A stretch of DNA of 64,000 bases. Source: Alphaproteobacteria bacterium. GTDB taxonomy: Bacteria > Pseudomonadota > Alphaproteobacteria > Rs-D84. Both the position numbers and the translations under genes were made by a program. Of the stretch, positions 32,341-43,705 are shown one piece after another; position 1 is the first letter of the stretch, and each line of letters begins with the position of its first letter. Location of the stretch: assembly GCA_009784235.1 (NCBI GenBank), contig WRCC01000001.1, positions 1 to 64,000 of the forward strand. Direction: 5' to 3'. The notes beneath the pieces are model-generated. The model made no database searches, was not told the DNA's origin, and worked only from the letters and a program-made list of their open reading frames with translations.

Positions 32341-33306
32341 ATGAAATCAAAAATTGCATTATGTTCAATGTTGCTTGCGCTGGGTGCATCGGCAGCGTCC
32401 GCCAATTGGGAACGGCGACCGGTTTATGTTGATGATGGCATGCGATTTACTTTGTCTTTGCGCGGCGGTTTCGCGTACGGATTTGGCAGTGTGCACAACG
32501 AACTGGGCGCAATGATTCCGGAATCTTTTTGGTTTGATGCGTCATCTGGATTATTGGTCGGCGAAAGTTTTTGCGGCGGGCCGGTCGGCTGTGCAAATGC
32601 CGGATTTACCCATATTGGCGAAGTTAATATTGGTAATTTACCCGCATCCAAAGATTTTTCTGCATTCACTTGGACTGGGTCGGTTGCAATCGGATTCACT
32701 GTGCCAAAGGCAGCACAATGGAGAATAGAGGGTAACTGGGACCATATCGCCGAATCGCATTATCGTGCAGCACCAATGTTTTCGGGCAGTCTGCCCACAA
32801 CCGGCGGCTATATCATTGATGGTCTGCAATCCGGCGGTGTACACAGTACTTTGAACAGCGATATTTTAACCGCGATGGTTTATTACGATTGGTTTGATGG
32901 ATGCGTGAAACCAGTAAAAACTTTCGTGCCTTATGTCGGGTTGGGTATTGGATATGCGATGTCGCGTACGGTGTTGGAATTGACCGATTTGTACGGCGAT
33001 TTGTCTGACCAGTGGTCGATGCAGCCATTTGGCGAACCAACAAATATCGCACTGGAATTTTATACCAGCAAAAACACTTCGCGGAATTTTGCTGCGGCGG
33101 GTGCGCTGGGCTTTTCATACGGAATTACTGATGGTGTGTTTTTGGATGCTGGTGTGCGTGTGACTTATATCCCAAGAATTACGTATTCTTTGAATAATGC
33201 ATTATCGCCGGATGTTGCGATTATCGGCACAAAGCACAAAGAAGTGTTCAGCATCCGCGACGTAATTTATACCAGCGCATTGGTTGGGGTTCGGTTTGAA
33301 TTTTAG
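32341..33306 (+). CDS. Outer-membrane beta-barrel protein, 321 aa
   Basis: Signal peptide MKSKIALCSMLLALGASAASA, then an OmpA/OmpW-like barrel: RFTLSLRGGFAYGFGSV, AFTWTGSVAIGFTVPKAAQWRIEGNWDHI, DILTAMVYYDWFDGCVKPVKTFVPYVGLGIGYAMSRT, FAAAGALGFSYGITDGVFLDAGVRVTYIP, and the closing TSALVGVRFEF with terminal Phe. Two Cys (FCGGPVGC) sit in an extracellular-loop position and may pair. No specific function. It has no Shine-Dalgarno; a -10 box six bases before the ATG predicts a leaderless mRNA. Followed by repeats of families B and A. Confidence 0.82.
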   Translation: MKSKIALCSMLLALGASAASANWERRPVYVDDGMRFTLSLRGGFAYGFGSVHNELGAMIPESFWFDASSGLLVGESFCGGPVGCANAGFTHIGEVNIGNLPASKDFSAFTWTGSVAIGFTVPKAAQWRIEGNWDHIAESHYRAAPMFSGSLPTTGGYIIDGLQSGGVHSTLNSDILTAMVYYDWFDGCVKPVKTFVPYVGLGIGYAMSRTVLELTDLYGDLSDQWSMQPFGEPTNIALEFYTSKNTSRNFAAAGALGFSYGITDGVFLDAGVRVTYIPRITYSLNNALSPDVAIIGTKHKEVFSIRDVIYTSALVGVRFEF

Positions 33307-33314
33307 TGAAGGCT

Positions 33315-33381
33315 TGTCATTGCGAGCAAAGCGAAGCAATCCAGTTAATAAAAATAGGGGCAAATAATTATTTGCCCCTAT
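33315..33381. repeat. Family B half-copy plus family A-like palindrome
   Basis: TGTCATTGCGAGCAAAGCGAAGCAATCCAG (33315-33344) followed by TAGGGGCAAATAATTATTTGCCCCTA (33355-33381). Same nesting of B next to A as at 13403 and 39118. Confidence 0.8.
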
Positions 33382-33432
33382 AATTTTTTTATGCTATTTT
33401 ACACACGTCCAATAATCAAAAGGAAAACAGAA

Positions 33433-36352
<2,920 letters not shown>

Positions 36353-36371
36353 AATCACGATTTTTTTATGC

Positions 36372-36377
36372 TATAAT
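36372..36377 (+). promoter_or_regulatory. Leaderless extended -10 box
   Basis: TGC TATAAT, then ACGTCC and ATG at 36384. Start predicted on the ATG. The -35 region falls in the end of the repeat. Confidence 0.75.
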
Positions 36378-36383
36378 ACGTCC

Positions 36384-38171
36384 ATGAAGCAGCCATCAAA
36401 AAAAGCAACCGAAGAAAAAAAGCCAATATCATGGAAATGGCGGGCATTTGGTGCGGCTTTGGCGATTATGTTGGCGGTTGCGTCGGCGATTGCACTTTAT
36501 GTGTTGTTCGTATTTTTGCAAATGCCGTCACTGGATTCCATGTTGCGTGAAACGCGCAGTCCATCAATTACTTTTGTCGATAAAGACGGCTATGAAATTC
36601 GCAGCTATAACAAAATTATGGGCTCGCCCGTGTCGGTCGAAAATTTGCCGCCGCACGTGTGGCAGGCGATTATTGCCATCGAAGACAAACGGTTTTTCAA
36701 CCATGGCGCGGTTGATATGCGTGGATTTATTCGTTCTGTGATTTCCAATATGCGCGCGGGTTCGGTTGTCGCAGGCGGCAGCACGATAACCCAGCAAACC
36801 GCAAAGAATATATTCTTGTCGCACCAACGTACAATGTCGCGAAAAATCCAAGAATTAATTTTGGCGTATTGGTTGGAAAATCGTTTTTCCAAAGAACAAA
36901 TTTTGGATTTATATATGAACCGTGTATCGCTTGTGCGGGGCCTTCGCGGGATTGATGCCGCCGCGCGTGATTTGTTTTTAAAACCGGCGACAGAATTAAC
37001 ATTGGCTGAATCCGCACAGATTGCCGCGATGTTAAAAGCACCAACCACGTACAGCCCAGTTCGTGCACCGGAAAAAAATATTGCGCGCACACGTGTTATC
37101 TTGGTCGAAATGGTGCGCCAAAAATATATTACGATTGATGAAGCACGCGCAGCCGCGCTGATGCTGTATCCGGTCACGCCGCCGCCGGACACCAATGTTT
37201 TCCGATATTGGACGGATTATATAACGGATGAAATCGCATCGCGCGTTGGCAACAATGTTGCCGAAGATTTGATTGTTTATACGACGCTGGACGGTGATTT
37301 GCAAGAATCTATGTCCGCGGTTGTTCGTCGAAATGTCGCAAATGCGGCCGGTCGTCATGTGGGCCAGGGTGCTGCGGTTGCGATGGAACGCGGCGGCGCA
37401 ATTCGCGCGATGGTCGGCGGGACAAATTATCAAGAAAGCCAATTTAATCGCGTGCTGGCACATCGGCAACCAGGTTCGACATTTAAATTGGTCGTATTTC
37501 TGGTGGCACTGGAAGTCGGAATGAATCCATCCACAATCGTAAATGATTCGCGGTTTTCCATCGGTGATTACAATCCGCGAAACCTGAACGAACGGTATCA
37601 TGGTGATATGACTTTGTCGGCCGCATTTGCGAAATCTGTAAATTCTGTTCCTTTGAAACTGGCGGAAAAATTCGGTGTTGGTAATGTGTTACGTATGGCT
37701 GCACGTTTGGGTGTCGGCGGAAAATTACGCCGCGAATATTCGACCATATTAGGCGCGTCCGAGATGACATTATTAAACCTGAGCCAGATGTACGATGTCG
37801 TGTGGAACGACGGATACGAAGTTTATCCGTATGGAATTGAAAAAATAATGACACCGTCGGGCCGCACTGTTTTCGAACGCGTGGCGCCTGAACGTATGCG
37901 AATATTGGCACCGCATGTTACGCACGATATGCAAATCATGCTGGCCGATGTTTTGGCAATCGGCGGCACAGGCCGACGCGCAGCGTCCGAATATGCAATT
38001 GGCGGCAAGACGGGAACTTCATCCGATTATCGTGATGCTTGGTTTGTTGGTGCCACCGAAGAATTAACAATCGGTGTCTGGGTCGGCAACGATGATTTCA
38101 GTCCGATGGATAATATTACCGGTGGAACAGTCCCGGCAGAAATATTCCGCGAAGTTGTAGATGCATATTAA
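36384..38171 (+). CDS. Class A penicillin-binding protein (PBP1-type)
   Basis: A 595-residue bifunctional peptidoglycan synthase. A basic N-terminus and one membrane helix (about 21-47) precede the GT51 transglycosylase with IIAIEDKRFFNHGAVD, GGSTITQQTAKN and the RKIQELILA segment. The transpeptidase has the catalytic SxxK as GSTFK (about residue 368), SVN as SxN (about 418) and KTGTS (about 538). It is compact compared with E. coli PBP1a (850 aa), lacking the outer-domain insertions. Start ATG at 36384 follows a -10 box by six bases with no Shine-Dalgarno. It precedes rlpA, another cell-wall gene. Confidence 0.93.
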   Translation: MKQPSKKATEEKKPISWKWRAFGAALAIMLAVASAIALYVLFVFLQMPSLDSMLRETRSPSITFVDKDGYEIRSYNKIMGSPVSVENLPPHVWQAIIAIEDKRFFNHGAVDMRGFIRSVISNMRAGSVVAGGSTITQQTAKNIFLSHQRTMSRKIQELILAYWLENRFSKEQILDLYMNRVSLVRGLRGIDAAARDLFLKPATELTLAESAQIAAMLKAPTTYSPVRAPEKNIARTRVILVEMVRQKYITIDEARAAALMLYPVTPPPDTNVFRYWTDYITDEIASRVGNNVAEDLIVYTTLDGDLQESMSAVVRRNVANAAGRHVGQGAAVAMERGGAIRAMVGGTNYQESQFNRVLAHRQPGSTFKLVVFLVALEVGMNPSTIVNDSRFSIGDYNPRNLNERYHGDMTLSAAFAKSVNSVPLKLAEKFGVGNVLRMAARLGVGGKLRREYSTILGASEMTLLNLSQMYDVVWNDGYEVYPYGIEKIMTPSGRTVFERVAPERMRILAPHVTHDMQIMLADVLAIGGTGRRAASEYAIGGKTGTSSDYRDAWFVGATEELTIGVWVGNDDFSPMDNITGGTVPAEIFREVVDAY

Positions 38172-38175
38172 TAAT

Positions 38176-38204
38176 TTGCAACCAAGTCCAAAATATGATA
38201 AAAT
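38176..38204 (+). promoter_or_regulatory. Promoter of the RlpA-like gene
   Basis: TTGCAA (38176-38181), 17-base spacer, TAAAAT (38199-38204). Leader with AAGGAG. Confidence 0.7.
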
Positions 38205-38231
38205 CAAGCTATAAACACTAAGGAGAGTGGA

Positions 38232-39071
38232 ATGAAAAAATTACTATTGCTTGGTTTGTTGCCATTTGTTCTGGCCGCTTGTAACGGCGGGCCCAGCACT
38301 TCGGATTACGGCGCATTCAGTGGCGAAGAAAGCTTGGGCGGTTCGTTGAGCACGGATGCTTTTTTATTGGCACCTGGCCCAAAATGGCATGTCGGTGCAC
38401 CGTATAAAATCGAAGATACACTTTATACACCGGCCGAAGATATGAATTTCAATCAGACCGGGATTGCGGGAATTATCCCGACCGATCTGAACGGCGTTAT
38501 GACGACGAATGGTGAAATATTCGATTCTAATCAGATGTTGGGTACCAGCAAGACGCTCCCATTGCCGTCCATTGTTCGCGTTACCAATTTGGAAAACGGA
38601 CGTACGGCGATTGTGCGTGTTAATAACCGCGGACCATTTGTGAACAATCGTATGATGGACGTTTCGACCACAGCTGCGCGTCAATTGGGCATGACGGGTA
38701 ACACACGCGTCCAAGTTCAAATAATGGCGGAACAAAGTTTGGCTGTGAAAAATGCAACGCTTGGCACGACATCGCAATTGGGCATAGTACGCGATGAACC
38801 AGCACAGACACCGGTACCTGTTGCCGCAACTGGGCCATATACTGTCCAAGTCGGTGCATTCTATTCCGAAGACAGTGCACAGCAATTGGCCAGCCGTATT
38901 CGCCACCTGGGCAATGTCCAAATTGATAACGAATCCGGATTGCACAAAGTCCGCGTAGTTGGATTAGATGCACCCGGCGCACGTTCGACAATCGACAGCT
39001 TGCGTTCATCCGAAGGATTAGCACCAGGACTGTTGATGAATGGTCGATGGATAAATGCAGATTCAATTTAA
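38232..39071 (+). CDS. rlpA: RlpA-family lipoprotein with DPBB and SPOR domains; active site altered
   Basis: A 279-residue outer-membrane lipoprotein (lipobox LAAC, Cys 17). The double-psi beta-barrel (about 80-165) and the C-terminal SPOR domain (YTVQVGAFYSEDSAQQLASRI, about 195-275), which binds denuded glycans at the septum, are both present. In active RlpA lytic transglycosylases the segment after GE reads TAAHKTLP and the later one NDRGPF; here they read LGTSKTLP and NNRGPF, so the catalytic His and conserved Asp are replaced by Ser and Asn. The protein is probably a non-enzymatic septal glycan binder. ATG follows AAGGAGAG; own promoter and terminator. Confidence 0.88.
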   Translation: MKKLLLLGLLPFVLAACNGGPSTSDYGAFSGEESLGGSLSTDAFLLAPGPKWHVGAPYKIEDTLYTPAEDMNFNQTGIAGIIPTDLNGVMTTNGEIFDSNQMLGTSKTLPLPSIVRVTNLENGRTAIVRVNNRGPFVNNRMMDVSTTAARQLGMTGNTRVQVQIMAEQSLAVKNATLGTTSQLGIVRDEPAQTPVPVAATGPYTVQVGAFYSEDSAQQLASRIRHLGNVQIDNESGLHKVRVVGLDAPGARSTIDSLRSSEGLAPGLLMNGRWINADSI

Positions 39072-39097
39072 AAATGCCGCGAAAGCGGCATTTTTTA
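39071..39097 (+). terminator. Terminator after rlpA
   Basis: AAAATGCCGC GAAA GCGGCATTTTTT. Confidence 0.9.
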
Positions 39098-39117
39098 GTG
39101 AAGAGTGATAAGTTATT

Positions 39118-39243
39118 GTGTCGCTGCGCGACAATCTAATAAACTGGATTGCATCGTCACTACGTGACAACTCTGTGCTGTCATTGCGAGCGTATGCGAA
39201 GCAATTCAGTGATTCAAAAAGGGGCGCAAATATGCGCCCTACT
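39118..39243. repeat. Composite repeat, families B and A
   Basis: GTCGCTGCGCGACAATC, AACTGGATTGCATC..., then TGTCATTGCGAGCG...GAAGCAATTCAG (about 39180-39209) and a family A copy GGGGCGCAAATATGCGCCC (39221-39240). Lies between convergent genes. Confidence 0.75.
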
Positions 39244-39253
39244 CAATTTAAAA

Positions 39254-39925
39254 TTATTGTCTGTTTTTGGCCGGCTGTTTGGCGGCCGACAATTGAGCAT
39301 CTAATTCTTTGCGGCGCTTTTTGAATTGTCGCAATGCTGCTTTGGCACCGCGCACGTTTCTACGCTGGTTACGATGCGTTGTTACTTTTTTGCCTGCACC
39401 TAATGGCCCATGTGAAAGCATAAAAGACACAAAAATAAAGCATATGGCACCGACACCACTAAGGTAAGGCACATGCTTACCATTGTTAATATTCATATTT
39501 CCGCCAAGTGCTTTTAGCTTGGTATCATTCTGGAAGTTTTCGATAGATTTGAATTCTCTGATACAAAATTCTTCGAATAAATACAGCGTCTGGGCAGATT
39601 TATCTTTTGGAAAATCTTTGGATAATATGAATGTGTTTTGGGGAAACCCAGCATCGTCCACCGTTATTACTTTTTTATATTTGACTTGGTCCAATAGTGG
39701 CCGGTTTTGCAGCCATTCGCTATTGAGTGAATGAGCCAACCAAAGCCCAGCAGGAATCATAATCATTTGTGGAGTAAATCGTACCAGCATACGACGAAAA
39801 CTTGCGCGTGCATCGGCACGAGCATTTTTCAATTTGATTTTTTCGCTTGCAAAATCATTGTTGTTTTCTCTTATTTCAGCTTGCAAGTCCAGGATTTCGT
39901 CAAAGTGTGTGGCTTCATTATTCAT
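39254..39925 (-). CDS. Membrane protein with coiled coils, 223 aa
   Basis: A 223-residue protein: acidic helical N-terminus (EILDLQAEIRENNNDFASEKIKLKNARADARASFRRM, likely coiled coil), a hydrophobic helix (about 50-68), an extracytoplasmic domain of some 90 residues, a second helix (about 158-178) and a basic C-terminal helix (RNQRRNVRGAKAALRQFKKRRKELDAQL). Both ends should be cytoplasmic. No family recognised. ATG at 39925 follows AAGGAG; the longer reading from 40006 is rejected because it lacks a Shine-Dalgarno. Confidence 0.7.
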   Translation of the reverse strand: MNNEATHFDEILDLQAEIRENNNDFASEKIKLKNARADARASFRRMLVRFTPQMIMIPAGLWLAHSLNSEWLQNRPLLDQVKYKKVITVDDAGFPQNTFILSKDFPKDKSAQTLYLFEEFCIREFKSIENFQNDTKLKALGGNMNINNGKHVPYLSGVGAICFIFVSFMLSHGPLGAGKKVTTHRNQRRNVRGAKAALRQFKKRRKELDAQLSAAKQPAKNRQ

Positions 39926-40038
39926 GTTATGGCTCCTTGTTTTGTTAACAACATATATGCGAATTGTGATTTTGTCAATTGAAAAAAGCCCCTGCAATAA
40001 CAGCAAAGGCCTAGGTGTTGTTAATACAGAATTATTTT

Positions 40039-40383
40039 TTATAGTCCGTCGGTTTTGAATTTATCGTCATTCAAAATATGAATATGGAAATGCATAACTG
40101 ATTGATATCCGCCGGAATTGGCAGAAATACGGAATTCATGACCGATGCCCATTGCGGTGGCGGTCGCATGCACTGCATCCCAAAATCCGCGGGTTTGTTC
40201 CGCGGTTGCATGTTCGGTAAAATCGGCCAGGTTTATAAATTCACCCTTTGGAATTACCAGTACGTGCGTTTCGGCCTTTGGTGCGATATTATGAAATGCC
40301 AACGCATATTCGTTCTCATAAATTTTCCGTGCCGGAATTTCACCCCGTAAAATTTTTGCAAATACGTTGTTTGTGTCATACAT
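40039..40383 (-). CDS. HIT-family (HinT-like) nucleotide hydrolase
   Basis: A 114-residue histidine-triad protein. The HIT signature H-x-H-x-H is HFHIHIL (about residues 99-105), preceded by SGGYQSVMH; the N-terminal FAKILRGEIPARKIYENEYALAFHNIAPKAETHVLVIPK matches HinT. Family members hydrolyse purine nucleoside phosphoramidates and adenylated amino acids. The usual Gly-Gly after the triad is replaced by NDDKF. It starts close to and divergent from groES. Confidence 0.9.
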   Translation of the reverse strand: MYDTNNVFAKILRGEIPARKIYENEYALAFHNIAPKAETHVLVIPKGEFINLADFTEHATAEQTRGFWDAVHATATAMGIGHEFRISANSGGYQSVMHFHIHILNDDKFKTDGL

Positions 40384-40393
40384 ATCAAATACC

Positions 40394-40421
40394 TTGAAAT
40401 TTCATTTATTTATATTATATT
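40394..40421 (+). promoter_or_regulatory. Promoter of groES-groEL
   Basis: TTGAAA (40394-40399), 16-base spacer, TATATT (40416-40421). The CTTGAA wording also fits a heat-shock sigma -35 element; no CIRCE inverted repeat is present. Confidence 0.5.
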
Positions 40422-40447
40422 TTAGCCATTACAGAAAGGAGAAGTCA

Positions 40448-40732
40448 ATGCTTAAACCATTGCACAATTATGTTTTATTAGAACGGTTGGAAGAACAAAA
40501 TACAACCCCCGGTGGAATTATTATCCCAGATAACGCCAAAGAAAAACCGGTGCGCGGCAAAGTCATTGCCGCTGGCCCGGGATTTTATGATAATGGAATT
40601 TTGGTTCCTTTGTCAGTTCGAAATGGCGATACTGTCCTGTTCGCAAAATGGGCACCGTCTGCATCCGAAATCAAATTGGACGGCAGAGATTACGTTATTA
40701 TTAAAGAATCGGATATATTGGGAATATTATAA
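40448..40732 (+). CDS. groES: Co-chaperonin GroES
   Basis: A 94-residue GroES, the heptameric lid of GroEL. Typical landmarks: PLHNYVLLERLEEQNTTPGGIIIPDNAKEKPVRGKVIAAGPG (with the mobile-loop TTPGGIIIPD), and the closing DGRDYVIIKESDILGIL. The VLVERLEEE usual acidic roof loop is retained in shortened form. ATG at 40448 follows AAAGGAGA. A family A palindrome separates it from groEL. Confidence 0.97.
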   Translation: MLKPLHNYVLLERLEEQNTTPGGIIIPDNAKEKPVRGKVIAAGPGFYDNGILVPLSVRNGDTVLFAKWAPSASEIKLDGRDYVIIKESDILGIL

Positions 40733-40736
40733 AAAT

Positions 40737-40782
40737 GTAGGGGCGGGGTTGCCCCGCCCGGGCGCGGAAACCGCGCCCCTAC
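40737..40782. repeat. Palindromic repeat family A between groES and groEL
   Basis: GTAGGGGCGGGGTTGCCCCGCCC followed by GGGCGCGGAAACCGCGCCCCTAC: two strong GC-rich stems inside the operon, 18 bases before groEL. They may shape relative expression. Confidence 0.85.
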
Positions 40783-40800
40783 AAATATGGAGCAAATTAA

Positions 40801-42417
40801 ATGGCAAAGAAAATTGTTTTTGATACTGAATCAATGAAACGTGGCGTGGATATTTTGACCAACGCCGTGAAAATCACCATGGGGCCAAAAGGCCGCACGG
40901 TTGTAATCGAAAAATCATACGGCGCGCCGGTTGTTACCAAAGACGGCGTGTCTGTGGCACGCGAAGTTTCGCTGGCCGACCCATCTGAAAATATCGGTGC
41001 CAAATTGGTCCAGGAAGTCGCGAAAAAAGCCGGCGATAACGCGGGTGATGGAACGACAACGGCAACCGTCTTGGCGCAAAGAATTTTTGCAGAGGGTTAT
41101 AAAATGACCGCCGCCGGAATGAATCCGATGGATATCAAGCGTGGTATCGACGCCGCGGTTGCGGCCGTTGTCGCGGATATTGAAAAGCATGCGACGCCCG
41201 TTAAAAATTCAACTGAAATCGCCCAGGTTGCGACAATTTCTGCGAACGGCGATGCCGATATTGGCGCAAAAATCGCCGACGCGATGGAACGCGTTGGCAA
41301 AGAGGGCGTGATTACCGTCGAAGAGGCCAAAGGATTGGACACTGAAATCGACATTGCCCGCGGCATGCAGTTTGACCACGGATTTATGTCGCCTTACTTT
41401 GTGACCAACAGCGAAAAAATGCTGTGCGAATTGGACGGCGCGCACGTGTTCGTATCGGAAAAAAAGGTCGCGGGATTGCAGGCTCTGTTGCCCATTCTGG
41501 AACCGGTTGCGCAATCAGGCAAGCCATTATTGATAATCGCAGACGATGTGGAATCCGAAGCAATTACGACTTTGGTATTAAATAAATTGCGCGGCGGATT
41601 GAAAGTTTGTGCGGTCAAGGCGCCTGGATTCGGCGACCGCCGCAAAGAAATGCTGAAAGACATCGCCGTTCTGACCGGTGCGACTGTTATCAGCGATGAA
41701 CTGGGTATGACTTTTGAAAATTTGACACCTGCGGTTTTGGGTTCGGCGAAAAAAATCGTGGTGTCCAAAGATACTACGTTACTGGTTGATGGGGCAGGGG
41801 ACAAGAAAGCCATAAACGCACGCGCAGATGAAATTCGCGTTGCACTGGATAAAACCACGTCCGATTATGACCGTGAAAAATTATCTGAACGTTTGGCGCG
41901 ACTGGTTGGCGGCGTTGCCGTTATCCGTGTTGGTGGTATGACCGAAGTCGAAGTCAAAGAAAAGAAAGACCGCGTCGATGATGCGTTGTCGGCCACACGT
42001 GCTGCGGTGTCGGACGGCATCGTTGCCGGCGGCGGTGTTGCGTTGGTCCGTGCGATTGATGCATTGGCAAAATTAAAAGGCGCAAATTCTGATTTCGATA
42101 CGGGCGTTGATATCGTTCGTCGCGCACTGGTCGCGCCGATGTCCCAGATTGCAGAAAATGCAGGCGTCGAAGGCGCGATTGTCGTCGGAAAAGTCCGTGA
42201 ATCCAAAGACTATAATTTTGGATATGACGCGCAGACGGGCGAATACGTCGATATGATAAAGTCTGGAATTATCGACCCGGCGAAAGTTGTAAAGACTGCA
42301 TTGCTGGCCGCTGCATCAACCGCTGGTGTGATGATTACGACCGGATGTGTAATGTCGGAAATACCCGAAGAAAAATCCGTAACGCCCGCGATGGGCGGTA
42401 TGCCGGGAATGATGTAA
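40801..42417 (+). CDS. groL: Chaperonin GroEL
   Basis: A 538-residue 60-kDa chaperonin. The ATP site [11 protein letters not shown] (about residues 85-95), apical segments and the [23 protein letters not shown] signature (about 395-420) are all standard, and the C-terminus ends GGMPGMM as in typical GroEL. It folds newly made proteins in the cytoplasm with GroES. The Shine-Dalgarno is weak (TATGGAGC). It closes with a terminator shared with convergent tsaC. Confidence 0.98.
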   Translation: MAKKIVFDTESMKRGVDILTNAVKITMGPKGRTVVIEKSYGAPVVTKDGVSVAREVSLADPSENIGAKLVQEVAKKAGDNAGDGTTTATVLAQRIFAEGYKMTAAGMNPMDIKRGIDAAVAAVVADIEKHATPVKNSTEIAQVATISANGDADIGAKIADAMERVGKEGVITVEEAKGLDTEIDIARGMQFDHGFMSPYFVTNSEKMLCELDGAHVFVSEKKVAGLQALLPILEPVAQSGKPLLIIADDVESEAITTLVLNKLRGGLKVCAVKAPGFGDRRKEMLKDIAVLTGATVISDELGMTFENLTPAVLGSAKKIVVSKDTTLLVDGAGDKKAINARADEIRVALDKTTSDYDREKLSERLARLVGGVAVIRVGGMTEVEVKEKKDRVDDALSATRAAVSDGIVAGGGVALVRAIDALAKLKGANSDFDTGVDIVRRALVAPMSQIAENAGVEGAIVVGKVRESKDYNFGYDAQTGEYVDMIKSGIIDPAKVVKTALLAAASTAGVMITTGCVMSEIPEEKSVTPAMGGMPGMM

Positions 42418-42418
42418 A

Positions 42419-42452
42419 ATAATAAATGCCGCAATCGCGGCATTTATTTATA
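42419..42452. terminator. Bidirectional terminator groEL / tsaC
   Basis: AATAAATGCCGC AATC GCGGCATTTATT. Confidence 0.82.
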
Positions 42453-43068
42453 AAACAATCTTTCCTTGTCTTAATATTTCAACTGTATCGCCGGTGACGC
42501 GAATAACGGTGGATGCCAATCCGGCGGGCGGGATATCGCCATCTTCGATTACAATTACGTCCGGAAAAGTATTGCGGATTTCATCGGCGGATTTCAGTGT
42601 TGGCCAACCGGAAACATTTGCGGATGTCGTGGCCAGACAGTGCCCGGGAATTTTTTCGCACAATTCCAAAAATATTGGATGATTTGGAATTCTGACACTG
42701 CCGAATATTGGATGTGTATCTTTGTATTCGCTGGGCTCTGTTTGTCTTGGTAATAACCGTTGGCTGTCGAAAATCGGATTTGGGTTGCCGCTGACTGTCA
42801 ATGCGCCGGGCCAATATTTCCGGCCCAATTCGATGGCTTTGTCAGAATATCCGCACATAAAAGGCGCCAAATGTTCAACTGCGTTTGACATTACGATAAA
42901 GCGTTTGTCTGATGGGCGATTTTTGGTTTCATACAATGCGGCCGCACCATCAGCGGTGGGCAATGCGCCCAACCCCCACACTGTATCAGTCGGAAAAGCA
43001 ATTACGCCGCCCGCCGCCAGGTGGGCATTTAATTTTTCAATAAATTTTGGGTCCGATAGTTGTGACAT
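42448..43068 (-). CDS. tsaC: Threonylcarbamoyl-AMP synthase (Sua5/YrdC/TsaC family)
   Basis: A 206-residue YrdC-domain enzyme that makes threonylcarbamoyl-AMP from Thr, bicarbonate and ATP for t6A37 of tRNA. Family segments: GVIAFPTDTVWGLGALP (about 21-37), YETKNRPSDKRFIVM where the usual K-x-R-x-x-x-P-L is loosened, LATTSANVSGWPT (about 145) and STVIRV near the end. It lacks the Sua5 C-terminal domain. There is no Shine-Dalgarno; a -10 box TACATT six bases before the ATG predicts a leaderless mRNA. Confidence 0.9.
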   Translation of the reverse strand: MSQLSDPKFIEKLNAHLAAGGVIAFPTDTVWGLGALPTADGAAALYETKNRPSDKRFIVMSNAVEHLAPFMCGYSDKAIELGRKYWPGALTVSGNPNPIFDSQRLLPRQTEPSEYKDTHPIFGSVRIPNHPIFLELCEKIPGHCLATTSANVSGWPTLKSADEIRNTFPDVIVIEDGDIPPAGLASTVIRVTGDTVEILRQGKIVL

Positions 43069-43074
43069 GCTCGG

Positions 43075-43102
43075 AATGTATCATGTTGTTATCCGAAATC
43101 AA
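43075..43102 (-). promoter_or_regulatory. Leaderless promoter of tsaC
   Basis: TTGATT (43097-43102), 16-base spacer, extended -10 TGA TACATT (43075-43080), six bases to ATG at 43068. Confidence 0.6.
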
Positions 43103-43114
43103 TATATTTGTCAT

Positions 43115-43143
43115 TTGACAAAATAATATAGCGTGCTTATAAT
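43115..43143 (+). promoter_or_regulatory. Perfect consensus promoter
   Basis: TTGACA (43115-43120), 17-base spacer, TATAAT (43138-43143). It should drive strong expression of the hypothetical protein at 43173. Confidence 0.85.
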
Positions 43144-43172
43144 GTGTTCATACTAGTCAAAGGATGACGGAT

Positions 43173-43679
43173 ATGAATAAAAAAATTAATAACAATGGTC
43201 TGAGGATAGACGCTGGATTTGAAGTAAAAAGAATAGATAGTATCAGTCCATATACAGGGCTTAAAAAAGATGCATTAAAACGCGGTGTGGTTATATCATG
43301 GTTGGACACGCCGGTTGCATGTCTGGTCGGCAATATTCATTCGGTATATCGGATGACCAATTATGGCAAATACAACGCTATTGGGTACAATGTTATCGAA
43401 CCGTACGAAGACGGCTTGGAAATTGACTATAAACTGAGTTCAAGATTGTCGGTATATCAAGACAATGGCCAAATAATTATTCCAAAAGTTGATGATTGCC
43501 AAAGCGTGGAATTCCGTGATGGAAATTTGAATATCGTTGATAATATGGGACGTCATACACAATTTGCCGTACAGCGCCCAAGCGAAGAAGAAATCGAGAA
43601 AACAATCCAGCTGGCAAAAATGCTGGTCAACAGGGTTCATAAAGTTTTGGATTTTTACAAAGGCAAATTAACAAAATAA
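43173..43679 (+). CDS. Hypothetical protein, 168 aa
   Basis: A 168-residue soluble protein, no signal peptide. It is rich in beta-strand-like segments (ISWLDTPVACLVGNIHSVYRM, IIIPKVDDCQSVEFRDGNLNIVDNMG) with a helical C-terminus (SEEEIEKTIQLAKMLVNRVHKVLDFYKGKL). Family not recognised. The ATG at 43173 is preferred over 43164, which directly abuts the AAAGGA Shine-Dalgarno. A textbook promoter upstream implies high transcription, odd for an unknown protein. Confidence 0.7.
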   Translation: MNKKINNNGLRIDAGFEVKRIDSISPYTGLKKDALKRGVVISWLDTPVACLVGNIHSVYRMTNYGKYNAIGYNVIEPYEDGLEIDYKLSSRLSVYQDNGQIIIPKVDDCQSVEFRDGNLNIVDNMGRHTQFAVQRPSEEEIEKTIQLAKMLVNRVHKVLDFYKGKLTK

Positions 43680-43705
43680 AAACGCCCGACGGGCGTTTTT
43701 ATTTT
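43678..43705. terminator. Bidirectional terminator
   Basis: AAAAACGCCC GAC GGGCGTTTTTATTTT between convergent genes. Confidence 0.88.

Noticed and set aside
40737-40782. Terminator between groES and groEL
   Set aside because: No T-run follows; arms match repeat family A, and groEL has no separate promoter.
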